Source: Thoreauomyces humboldtii (Eukaryota > Chytridiomycota > Chytridiomycetes > Spizellomycetales > Powellomycetaceae). From it: a DNA stretch of 64,000 bases. Location of the stretch: positions 1 to 64,000 of the forward strand of contig JADGJA010000027.1 of NCBI GenBank assembly GCA_027596035.1. Reading direction: 5' to 3'. The position numbers and the translations under genes are program-made. Shown in pieces: positions 34,090 through 45,394 of the stretch. The notes under the pieces are model-generated. The model was not told where the DNA came from, made no database searches, and was given only the letters and a program-made list of their open reading frames with translations. How positions within the stretch are numbered: the stretch's first letter is position 1; every line of letters starts with the position of its first letter.

Positions 34090-37000
34090 ATGCCTTCCTC
34101 CGAAAATGACACTGTAGCGCAAGACATCGAACTCGACACCGAGCCGACCTCTGGCGTGCGAGTGGACATCCCAGAGCCGGAGAAGCAAACATCTGGGCTT
34201 CCTAGCCAAAGAGTACCCATACCTTATTACCAAGTAAGGTCTATTGAACCCTTGAATACCTGAACTCCAACACTCACACGCGTTACGCAGCTTTATAGAC
34301 ATGCCGACAGTATCGCGTGGTTGTGGATGGGCATCGGAGCATTGGGTGCTGGCATTGCAGGATGCACGCGACCCCTTATGACGCTGGTTTTCAGCGGGCT
34401 GATCGATGCGTTCACTCAGCGAACGCAAGGGACGATCACCCTCGAGTCCTTCCAGGACACGCTCAGACTTCACGTCCTCTACTTCGTTGCGCTGGCCGTG
34501 GGAATGTTCGTCACGTCTTACGTCCAGATGGTGTTCTGGGATCTGGCGTCTGCCCGGCAGACCGCCAAGATCAGGAAACTCTACGTGTACTCCATCTTGC
34601 GGCAGTCCCGAAGCTTTTTCGATACGCACAACGCCGGGGAATTGTCGGCGAGGCTGACGTCCGACGTCGAGCTCATCGGGAACGGCACTGGAGAGAAAGT
34701 GGGCTTGTTTATTCAAGCGGTGTGCACCTTGATCGCTGCGATCGTCATTGCAGTGGTGCAGAGCTGGCGGGTCAGCTTGGTTCTCGGATGCTTGTTCCCC
34801 ATCATGGGCGTTTGCTCCGTGCAGTGCAACAAATGGGCGGGCCGGAAGGGTATCGCCGCACTCAAGGCATACGCGGAGGTGAGCAGCCGGACCACTGGAT
34901 GTTTCGATGTCCTTGAGGGCTAAAAGTCATTTCGGAATGTCAAGGCGAGCAATATCGTCGAAGAGACTATCTCTTCTATCCGGACGGTCATGGCACTGGG
35001 CGGTCAGGAGCGTGCGAGGCGGGCCTTTGAGGATCGATTGGGGCCTGCTCAGGAAGCGGGCATTACACGAGCGAAGGCGCAAGGACTCGGTGTTGCTGGT
35101 GTCCAGACGTGCATGTATCTTGCCTATGCGATTGCCTTCTTCTACGGTAGTTACCTTATCACCAAGGGCGAGCTTACGAGCGGGCGGCTTGTTGCCGTTT
35201 ACTTTGCGTTGGTGATCGGCACTATGCGAATGAGTAAGTGCCAAACGACACGGAATCCCTCGGCCATATCTCTTATGTTTCATCTCTTCCTTCAGGCAGT
35301 GTTGCGCCGGAACTTGCTGCCTTCAATAACGCATGCTCAGCCGCAGCCGAAATCTTCGGACTTATCGACCGTGAGCCCGACCATTTTGGGCCGTTGCCAC
35401 CAGCGACAAAGACAGTCGCATCAGTCGACATGGAAAACCCTATTCGCTTCGAGAATGTGTCATTTGCTTATCCCGCCAGGCCTTCTGTTAAGGTAAGCAG
35501 CCCGATCCTTGAAATAACCCGTGAAAGAATTGTACATTTACCATTGCGATATAGGTATTGGACGACTTTTCAATCGAATTCGAAACTGGGAAGACGACTG
35601 CATTAGTCGGCCAGTCTGGATCGGGGAAAAGCACCATTATCAGCATGATGGAGCGCTGGTATGAGCCGGCTTCGGGAGTCATTACGATAAATTCACATCC
35701 TCTACGCAACATCGACACATCGTACTGGCGAAACAACCTCGGTCTGGTCTCGCAGGAGCCGGTATTGTTTGATCTGAGCATTGAGGATAACATCGCTCTT
35801 GGTGCCGGGTCCGATCAGCCTCGTCCGACTCATGAGCAAGTGGTGCAAGCCGCTATTCTTGCGAACGCCCATCAGTTTATTGAGAAACTTCCAGAGGGAT
35901 ACAAGACAAACGTTGGTGACCGAGGCAGCTTGCTCAGTGGAGGACAGAAGCAGAGAGTAGCAATCGGTAAGGATTTGAAGAAGGAACGGAATCATCCGGG
36001 CACGTGTCTAACCCATTGCCGCAGCTCGTGCCCTCATACGCAACCCGAAGATCTTGCTTCTGGATGAGGCTACCTCAGCGCTAGATGCCACGTCCGAACG
36101 TGTTGTTCAGGACGCACTCGACAAAGCCTCGAATGGGAGAACGACAATTGTTGTTGCGCACAAGCTCTCGACCATCAGAGACGCTCATCGCATCATCGTC
36201 TTGCATGAGGGTCGTATCGTGCAGCAGGGGACACATAAGGAGATGGTCCTCATCGAAGGATCTCCTTACAAGAACCTTGTGGACATGCAGAGTTTGCACG
36301 AAGACAAAGATGCTAGAGACTCCGATGACGACGAAGTGAAGCTGCCGCTCGTCGACGAGAAGGTGGCCAAGGAGCCTTCAGGGTTGCCCACCGTCATGCA
36401 CCGGCTTGCTTCTACGGTGTCGAACTCGCGGCGACCGTCGTCCGCGAAGGACATCGAGGCTGCTTCCCTTGCGATCACCGAGGTGGAGCCTAACCAAAAG
36501 TTTTACGCACGGTTGCTAGCCATGCATCGACCAGAGGCACACATTTTGATCGTGGGCATGATCGCCGCAATTGCTTCCGGCGCCATCTTCCCGGTGGTAA
36601 GTTAGAAAAGATCTAGATTGCTTTACTTGTTTGTTTACTCATCAAGCGTCAACCTCCAGTATGCTATCTTGTACGGGTACATTCTCCAAGTGTTTGCACT
36701 TACAGATTTAGAGGAGATGCGACGGGAAGCCAACGGTTGGGCTAGCGGATTCCTCGTAATTGCGGCCGTTGCAGGTCTCGGAAACTTCGGAACACTCTAT
36801 GTATTCGGAGCTACTGCTGAGAAGGTCACTAGTCGTCTGAGGGCGAGGGCCTTCTCTGCAATTCTCGCTCAGGAAGCCGGCTGGTTCGATCGAGATGAGA
36901 ACCGTACCGGAGTTTTAGTTGCCAAAATCGCCACCGACACTGCTCGCGTAAACTTGCTTGTCGGCACACTATTGGGAACCTTGGTGCAGCTAGCGGTCAA

Positions 37001-38604
37001 TATCTTCGGAGGCATCATCGTGGCTTTGGTCGTGTCCTGGAAGATCACGGTTGTTGTGTTGGTTGTGATCCCATGTCTCATTTTCTCGGGCGCTATGCAA
37101 ATGGCCTCCCTGAAGGTGAGGAATCGATTGTCAGTGCGCTTGCCAGAAATATCATTCTCACACTCGTCGTTCACAGGGATTTGGCGCGGCTACCGAGAAG
37201 GCACACGCTGTTGCTGCAAATACGGCGACGCAGGCAATTCAACATCACGCTACGGTCATCAGTTTGGATCGGCAAGACACTTTCCTGGATCTCTACGAGG
37301 AGGCTTTGAAGGAGCCCGATCGTGCGGCGCATAGACAAGCCTTCGTTGCCGGCGCTGGATACGCCGCGGCAAACGGGCTCGGTTTCCTGGCCAACGCCCT
37401 AGCCTTCTACTGGGGAGGAACGCTTTTCGGGCGCGGAGAGGTTGACGTTCGCCAGATGTTCACAGTGATGATTGCAATCGTGTTCGGATCCATGGCCAGC
37501 GGTCGTGCAAGTGGATTCGCTCCCGACATCGCGAAAGCAAAGTTTGCTGCCCTCGCCCTGTTCTCCCTCCTCGACCGTACCACACACATCGACGTGCATG
37601 CGCCTGGTGCCCCTGTCCCACCTGCCCCTACCCCACTTTCCATCGAGTTTAAGAACGTGGACTTTGCGTACCCCACCCGCGGCTACAAGGTGATAACGAA
37701 CCTCAACCTTACCATTGAATCTGGAACTTGCGTCGCGCTGGTCGGACCGTCTGGGTCGGGCAAGAGCACAATTACATGTCTCCTCGAAAGGTACCTCGCT
37801 CTGACAATGCCAAAGGAACGAGCCTAGTTACTAATCTACTTTCCCGGTCAGGTTTTACGACCCGGACCGAGGGGACGTCCTTGTGAACGGACAACCCCTG
37901 TCGACGCTCGACCTGCAGGACTGGCGAGAGCAAGTCGGCTACGTTGGGCAGGAACCGGTGCTCTTTCAAGGGACAATCCGCGATAACATCGCTTACGGCT
38001 CCCGTCTCTCCCGTGGTCATGGAAAGACGGCCCAGCACGACAATACAAAGAAGTCGCCGACCGTGTCCGACGACGACATTGTGAGAGCCGCAAAGGATGC
38101 GAATGTCCATGACTTTGTCATGCGATTGCCTCAAGGCTACGACACGCCGGTTGGGCCGAAAGCCACACAGCTGTCGGGAGGGCAACGGCAGCGAATAGCC
38201 ATCGGTGAGTCGTCTCCTTGACTGGTTGTTTCGTCGATACTCTGGTTGCTAATGCCAAACTGTGGATAGCTCGAGCTTTGATACAGGATCCCCGAGTCCT
38301 GCTGCTTGATGAAGCTACTTCGGCGCTTGACACCGAAAGCGAACGGTTGATTCAAGATGCACTTAACAGACTGTTGGTCGGACGGACAGCGGTGGTGGTA
38401 GGTGGCCCATAAATGGGTTTTCTTTATCTCTATTCGCTTACGCGTTGATCCTACACACAGATCGCTCATCGTCTTTCGACGATTCAGAACGCCGATAAGA
38501 TCGTGGTTCTGGATCAAGGCGCCGTGGCCGAGATCGGCAAGCACGCAGAGCTCATCGCTCAAGGCGGGATCTATGCGACCCTCGTGGGATTGCAGAGTAT
38601 ATAG
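34090..38604 (+). CDS. Full-length ABCB (P-glycoprotein-like) transporter
   Basis: Eleven exons: 34090-34233, 34291-34878, 34945-35233, 35296-35492, 35555-35966, 36025-36596, 36660-37115, 37177-37790, 37852-38204, 38270-38397, 38461-38604 (1298 aa). Order is TMD-NBD-TMD-NBD. NBD1 has Walker [10 protein letters not shown], signature [12 protein letters not shown] and Walker [16 protein letters not shown]2 has [21 protein letters not shown] and [12 protein letters not shown]. Both sites keep all catalytic residues, so two ATPs can be hydrolysed per cycle. TMD1 begins [18 protein letters not shown]. The linker between halves is acidic and Ser-rich ([11 protein letters not shown]). Such exporters move drugs, lipids or peptides (Ste6-like); the substrate here is unknown. 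Membrane location is likely plasma membrane or vacuole. Confidence 0.94.
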
Positions 38605-38857
38605 ATTTTTTTGGTCCTTGCTTCTTCTGACACTTTGGTTTATCGGCTTCCCATTCCGCTCTTTTGCGCGGTGGAAATGAGATTCTTAACAAAACTTGAC
38701 ATGGCATAGAGTAGGGGAAAACATTACTAATGCCCGTTCGTCACACGGTTCGTGGTGTGATTTCGGGGCATAACGGTGGAAGGTGAAAGCTGCGCCACCC
38801 TATCCAAAAGTCCGCTTCGAAAACGGGATGGACAGGTCAAACCCCCATCGACTAGCG

Positions 38858-40381
38858 ATGTCGACCGCAGCAGCGGCCCAGCCAGTAACTCCTCGCACCA
38901 ACCGCGCTACTCCTCCGTCCAGTGCCGGTAACCGTAGCAGCACGAGCGCCCGGCCCGGCAGCAGTCGCGTGAAATCCGCAGGAAAGAGTCGCGACGGGGT
39001 GGCAAAGAGGAGCAACGTCGTGGAAGATGCTGGCATCTCGACTTGGGACGTGAGTGAATCCGTCCACGTTTCAGCGAGTTCTGACGCAAAATTCAAATGA
39101 AGCAAGATCTGATGTTGAAGAGTTTGGATTCAAAGGATGCGACACCGGTCGGGCCACCGTTGACCTGGAGCTTCATCTCGCAAGACGACATGTCCGAGCT
39201 TGTCAACTTGGAGTCCTTGGAAGCGATAGTACGGTAGGCCCCATCGATCAGCTGGGTGTACATTCTGAATCATCCCGCTCAAATGCTGTCACCAATCTCA
39301 GGAAGTTTGCCCAGCTCTTGGGCTTGGAGGACACGCATCACACGGACCTGTCTGCAGGAATAGCTGTCATGTATTCCGTAGGCAATTACATGTACGGATA
39401 CGGAGGTCTCTGGTTGGGGACTCTCCTTACTTACTGTCTGTCAATCTGATTGGTTCAATCAGCTTTGCAAAAGAAAGCGGTTTCACATCATCAGAGACGG
39501 CAACATTCTGCGCCATCATGAAAGGAATGTTGGATCGTGAGGCAGCAAGTATGCATTGTTCTCTGATAACTTCAGTCAAGGGAGTTCACTGACTCTTACC
39601 TTGATAGATACGATGCTGGGATTGGAGAAGGGTGTTGCAGCGTTTCGGGATTCGCTGCTCTCTCACGCTGCCCCAGCGGGCGCACCAGGCGACGGTGGCA
39701 TTTCCGGCTGGGAGGTCTTTCGTCCAGAAAACGTCTACAAGATCACCGATTTCGTGGTCCTAACGTGAGAACCCTGAATCAGACAGCCTCCGAAGCTTTG
39801 TCACTCGGATCTGTCCCCACTCACCTCGAACACTACCTGCTTTCATCAGTGTCTTCCAACATGCCCGTCTCTACACGCAAACTTTGACGACCTCGCAAGA
39901 AACTGAAACCTTGACGACGACTCTTCACATCTCGGAACCGCCCGTCCAACCACCAGGCTCCCCTTCCCGCAACGTAGCGTCCACAAACGCCTCTCGGCCC
40001 TTCTCCTCCTCTCACAGCAGTTCCACCCCTTCACTCAGTCCTCGAAAATCCAACAGCGGAGCCAATCGACTCCTCCGGCACTCGCTGGCGACCGGAGCCT
40101 GGCCGCCTCCACTCTCGCAGCACCTTCCGCTGGCAGTCTACGAGGCTCAGAAGGCAGAGGAGGTTCGAAAGGAGCACGAGCGAGTGGAGCAGGAGATGGA
40201 ACTGAGGGAGCTGGAACGGAAAGCTGCCGAGAATCCGTTCGAGGTCCTGGACAACGAGATGGTCAAGGCGGTCGCGACGGAGGCTGTCGCGGGATTGCTG
40301 GCATCTGTTTCGCGGGATGTAGAGATTAAGCTCGAGGACATCAGAGTAAAATTTTTGGAAAAAGTAGGTGGGGTGAAATAG
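38858..40381 (+). CDS. CFAP119: CFAP119/FAP119 (CCDC189) flagellar protein
   Basis: Six exons: 38858-39049, 39103-39233, 39302-39391, 39463-39548, 39608-39764, 39850-40381 (395 aa). The middle matches CFAP119: a KFAQLLGLE helix, YSVGNYIFAKESGFTSSETA, then AFRDSLLSH and VFRPENVYKITDFVVLTVFQ followed by HARLY. Flanks differ: a Ser/Thr/Pro-rich N-terminus and a C-terminal Ser-rich region ending in a charged coiled coil (about 310-395). FAP119 belongs to the axonemal C1b-side central-apparatus group in Chlamydomonas; I state that from memory. In-frame ATGs at 38783 and 38828 offer longer N-termini. The exon 2 acceptor could be 39120 instead of 39102; both keep frame. Confidence 0.8.
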
Positions 40382-40637
40382 ATGCCGGCGTGGCAGCACC
40401 AGAACACTCGAACACTCGTAGTGGAAGATAAGGATGTGTACAGGAAAAGATGATACCGGTGAGACGCAATGCCAGGGATAATAGAAAATGACAGAGAGCT
40501 GGGCGAGGGTATGTCACAAGGTTTCGGTCATAGGAGCCCGGAACAGGTCGCAGGTGCACTCATCGTTAGCGCTTCAGGCCCTAATTCCAAGTAGAATGCT
40601 ACGGCAGAAATGACCAGGAATGAGCAGGGCCTCCAAG

Positions 40638-42749
40638 TCACTCGGCGAGGCTTACGCCAAAAGTACTGCCGGATCTAAGCCTAGGACGTGGAGACCGTGG
40701 AGAGATTGTAGTCTCGCTTGCCGTTCTTTGTGAGCGTGGACGCGGAGGAGGCAGTGAACATTGACCGATCGGATCCGAATTGGATTGAACGGAATTATCC
40801 TCCGCATTAGGTTCGCAAGTAGCCGTGCTTTTTTCTGAGCGGACTGCCGTCTTAGGAGGGAGCTCTCTTAGGTTTGCCTGGATCAGGAAGTCCAGCGGAT
40901 AAGAAACGCGGCAAATGACGCAAACCTCCCATCCGTAGGCTTCAGCACGTACATCGCCGATCTCAGCTGCACTTGCGACAGAATCAATTTTGGTTTTGCT
41001 GTCAGGAAACGCTTCCCAAGGGCCCTCGGCTCGACCAGGATTACCAACATCACGTTTTGCAGTGGTCATCACGGCATGCTCGTCCTTGTTCTTGTTGATA
41101 AATGTAGTGTCCAAACGCAGTCCATGTGGTTCCTGCTGTTGCTAGAAGTATTGGCGATGTAAGTCGCCAGGCTCTTTTCTGATTTTGAGAGGCCCACATC
41201 CAGTACCTCATCGACCAGTCCGTTTAGCACAGCGACAATTTCCTGACATTCCTCCACACATTGCACTTCTTCACGTCTCCACGAGTCCATTCTCGCTACC
41301 AAGGTCTTCATGCGCTCCCGCATGTTGAGCAAGCGGCCGCTGGATTCGAGCTCTGCCTCCCGCTTTGCCCTATGCTGATCTGCCTGGAGAGTTGACACAC
41401 TGGTGTTGAGGTAGCTGATCATGTTTCCGCGTTCCGTTAAAGCCACACGGTATGAATCGATGTCGGATTGCAATGCCTTGATATGTGCGCTCTTCTTTTG
41501 TGTCGCGTGAGGCAATTACAGCGCGGTCGTGGCGTACCGTCTGTCTCAGAGCATCTTACCTTGTCCAGCTCAGTCCTCAGCTGCGACATCCCGTCGCGTA
41601 AGTTGGCTTCGATGCCTTCGGCAGAGTGTTGCGATATATGTCTCATCGTACTCTGGTGAAGTTGGGCCGTGACTTGCTCGCACGTCGTGTACAGAGCATT
41701 CAGCTCGGCACTCAAGTCTTGCACTCGAATCTCTCGACTCGCAACATCATCTACCAGACTGTACAGGGGATCAGAGACCAGCGGAATTCATCGTTGGTAA
41801 GTTGGAGGTACCGATTGATCTCCAGACCGAGCACGCTGCACCGGCTTTGCAGCTCGGTCGAGTCTCGTCGCATCATGCTCAACTCGTCCACCAAGGATGC
41901 GTTGGTAGTCTCGAGTTCGTCGATGCGGGCTGTAGCCTTCTTCAACTTTGCAGACCAGGTGTCCTTTTCCTGGCATAACGAGCGATCCAACTCGAGTTTT
42001 TTGCATCTCTCCAGCGTAGCGGCCTCGCTGAGCCGCCTTTTCAGTTCGCAAGACCGCACAGATAGCTCGGCGTTCAGAAAGTCTCGCTCTTCGCGGGTCT
42101 GCCAGAGCTGTTTCTTCAAGCTCACTGCGTCGTCTTGCACGGCGCTCTGACTTTGAATTCGCTTCCATGATCAACAACATGGTAAGACCGCTATATTCAC
42201 AGATTACTTACTGTTCTGGCTTGCTGCTCAAGCGCTCCGGTGGCTCGATGGCACGGACAGTGTCGGTGTCGGGGGCTGCGTGATGGTCGCAGGTGTCCTC
42301 CGCCCGTCCAGTGTCGTCTGGACAATAGATCAGGGTGTGCACTTTGCATGGAGAACTGTAGCTAGACGTCTACCTTCTGCGACGGCATGGAGTCCTTCCC
42401 GCGGGTGTGGCGTTGAAGTGGTGATGCGTATTTCGGGCAAAGTTGTCTTTCGAGGAACCGTGGGAATGTCTAACGCTTTGTCCGCGTTCCCGGTCGACAT
42501 CATGTTTTTGACCTCCCTGTGGTCTTCTTTGTCTCGAGAGCTAGCGTTGTCACCGTGCATGTCGACCCAGTTGCGTGTGTTGCTGGCATAGGAGGATAAA
42601 GGAAGTGGGTCCCTGGCGAGCGTGACTGAGCTCGGGACTGGAGCAACGGTGTCGTGGCCGGTTGTCGAGGAGACAGGCTGCAAACGCTTTGAGCGAGAAC
42701 CCAGAGCGCGCGGATCCTTTGAGCGAAACCAAGTCATGAAATCGCCCAT
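40638..42749 (-). CDS. Coiled-coil protein, divergent from TTLL9, unknown
   Basis: Six exons: 42749-42374, 42317-42212, 42150-41812, 41758-41560, 41491-41207, 41141-40638 (602 aa). I do not recognise the family. Residues about 1-160 are polar and disordered (start MGDFMTWFRSKDPRALG). From about 163 to 430 there is a long heptad-rich coiled coil (KKQLWQTREERDFLNAELSV, LQSRCSVLGLEINR, ELNALYTTCEQVTAQLHQS). The C-terminal 160 residues contain one Cys-x2-Cys (WEVCVICRVSYPLDF) and a Pro/Ser/Arg-rich tail. All joins are in phase. Its start codon faces that of TTLL9 at 350 nt, so the two may share control. A flagellar or centriolar role is inferred from this position and the coiled coil only. Confidence 0.75.
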
Positions 42750-43099
42750 GAGGACTTGCTTTCCTGGCGGTGATGCTTATAGCTGCTGAGCTGACCGAGC
42801 TGACGCTGAGGCAACCGAAAAATCAGAGAAACCTTGCCTGCTTGGTTCTCGTAAGAGCGTGCGCAAATCAGGGACTCGCTACCTGGTGCAGGTGCTGATG
42901 CGTCTGAAGTCTTCTGAAAAGTCGAGCTTACAGCGTGGGAAAGTACATGCTCAACGAAATGCCAGTGGGAAGGGGGGATCGTGAGGGAGAAATCCAGAGG
43001 AGCGGAGTTTGCTGGGATCGGCAGTAGAACACAGGGGGGTGCAACCCAAGCACGCACGCACCGCACGGGGGCCAGGGAACACGGTTCCGTCTGTACAAG
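42750..43099. promoter_or_regulatory. Divergent intergenic region, coiled-coil gene / TTLL9
   Basis: The 350 nt between the two start codons must hold both promoters. One GGCAAC (42810-42815), half of an RFX X-box, is present. No full X-box is seen. Confidence 0.45.
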
Positions 43100-45028
43100 A
43101 TGCTTTCTCGTACGGACAGAGACAAGGGAAACTCCACTCCAAGTTTGAGCAGCAGCACAATATCCCTTGCGCAGTCCTTTCAACCGCCCGCCGGGCCGGG
43201 CACCCCGCCGCCGCTGTCGTCCTCCATCTCGTCGCTGCCACCTGCGAACTCGTCGGCCACTTCGTCAGCAGTCTCGACACCGCCGACAGCCGTCTCGGCC
43301 GCACCGGGACAGACCATCCGATTCCGCACAGGGATACGGAATACAGTATATGATGCCATGCGGGATCGGGGTTGGAGGGAGACGGATGGGTATGTCCAAA
43401 CGGATGCCGGTCTGGTGATCCATGCGTAAGTCTCTGACATCAATCTTGCAGGGAGATGGATTGGGACTTCTTCTGGGCGGACGTGCATTGGATCCACGAA
43501 ACGTTCGATCACGTCTATCTCCACGAACATCAGCGCATCAACCACTTTCGAAATCATTACGAGGTTGGAGTGCCCAGCGGCCTACTTGCTTGGGGTTCCA
43601 TGATGAATCTGACAGCCGCCGTTCGATCAGCTTACAAGGAAAGACCTCCTGGTCAAGAACGTCAAGCGCATGATCAAGACGATAGAGAAAGAGCACGGCA
43701 AGCCGGAGTCATTGAAGTTTGACTTTCTGTCCCCGTCCTACGTGCTACCGGGAGAGCACGCACTGTTTACCGAGGAGTTCAAACGCAATCCAGGCAGCAC
43801 CTGGATCATGAAGCCGGTCGGAAAGGCGCAAGGGAAGGGCATCTTCCTCATCAACAAGATCTCTCAGATCAGTGGATGGAGAAAGGACGTCCGTGGACAT
43901 GTCCGAGGGGAGAAGGAAGGGGAGGAGGGCCCTGAAGCCTACATCGTCCAGCGCTACATCGAGAATCCGCTATTGATCGGAGGTGAGAGGCCCTTCGAGT
44001 GCACGATCCCAATCTCCCGTTACTGGATGGCTCGGCTCACCTTGACCCTCGATGGGTGACAGGCAAAAAGTTTGACATCCGCATCTACGTCCTCGTCACC
44101 TCGTACTATCCCTTGACCGTTTACATCCACCGTAACGGCTTCTGCCGATTCTCCAATACTCCCTTCAGCATGCAAGCTAAGGACATCTCTAATCTCTTCA
44201 TACACGCCACCAACGTGGCCATCCAGAAGCATGCGCCAAACTACACACCGACGCGAGGATGCAAGTGGCTCCTCCGTAACCTCAAGCTCTATCTGACGAC
44301 AAAGTACGGCGCGAAAGATGTGGACGCATGCTTCACGGAGATGGAGGCGAGCGTCGTCCGCAGTCTCATGAGCGTGCAGAAAGTCATGATCAACGACAAG
44401 CATTGCTTTGAACTGTAAGTCTCGACGAGGAGCTTCGAGGGCGATGGTTGGGCAGTCATGACTGATGGAGGGGAAAACCATCACAGGTACGGATACGACA
44501 TCCTCATAGATCAGAACCTCAAACCGTGGCTTCTGGAAGTGAACGCGTCGCCATCCTTGACAGCCGAGACGCAGTTCGACTACGATCTGAAACACGCGAT
44601 GGTGCAAGACTGCTTCGATGTCGTCGACCTCGAACGAAGGTGAGAAGTGTTATCTCGCTAAACGTTCCCGCCGTTCACCTAGGAACTGACCGGTCGGGCA
44701 ATTCCTTAGAAACACATCAAAGACCATCCGCACACGGGTGGGCGGGTTCGACCTCGTCTACAACGACGGACCGATCCGTCACGAACGCACGAGCAACTAT
44801 GCATCCTACCTCGGATGCTACCAGCCCATACCGAAGGCCCCCAGACAGAAGAAGAGATTCGGGAAGGAGTCTTCATCTGTCGCAGCGTCATCTGCGAGTC
44901 TGGCGCCGGCGGCATCTCCCGGAACACCGGTCATGAGAAAACAGGGAGCCACGGTTGCCATCTCAGTCCATGACAAGACTGTCGGCGTTAGTGTCGTTGG
45001 GGACCCGACCTTGGCGGCGGCCCGATGA
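43100..45028 (+). CDS. TTLL9: TTLL9-type tubulin polyglutamylase
   Basis: Six exons: 43100-43389, 43452-43563, 43631-43982, 44063-44414, 44487-44639, 44710-45028 (525 aa). A Ser/Pro-rich N-terminus (about 1-70) precedes a tubulin-tyrosine-ligase ATP-grasp domain: [66 protein letters not shown], and the metal-binding EVNASPSL. The closing [14 protein letters not shown] and YLGC also match TTLL9 closely. TTLL9 adds glutamate chains to axonemal tubulin and affects beating, so its presence supports a motile flagellum. Intron 2 (43564-43630) has an unusual GTTGGA donor. The C-terminal 70 residues are Ala/Ser-rich and not conserved. Confidence 0.92.
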
Positions 45029-45394
45029 GCCGCGCCTTTTGGCCTATGTGACATGTGTGCGAATGGACGCCGGTCTTCTTCAATTCTAAATATCTTCGAT
45101 ACGTTCCTTTGCGCGCGCGACGGGCACGGGAACAACCGTGTGTAGACACGTAACGGGCTGCACAGAGAAGAGCAGCATCTTCCCAACGGTGACGGCTATC
45201 AGTATTTCACCTATCTTGAAAGGAACTTGTTTGCAATCTACTTCCCATCCCGAAAAGGCAGGTTCGCCGGTCAGTTTCCGCTGGTCGGAAGAACTCGAGG
45301 CGTAAACCGTATGTACAAAATTTGATTGAAGTCTATGGATCATGCGCGCGCGAGAACATTTACAGAAGGCGGTGAAACCCCAGAAAGATGTGGT
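45029..45394. other. Convergent intergenic, TTLL9 / alpha-arrestin
   Basis: About 370 nt between two stop codons. Short reading frames only; nothing recognisable beyond the two 3' UTRs. Confidence 0.5.
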
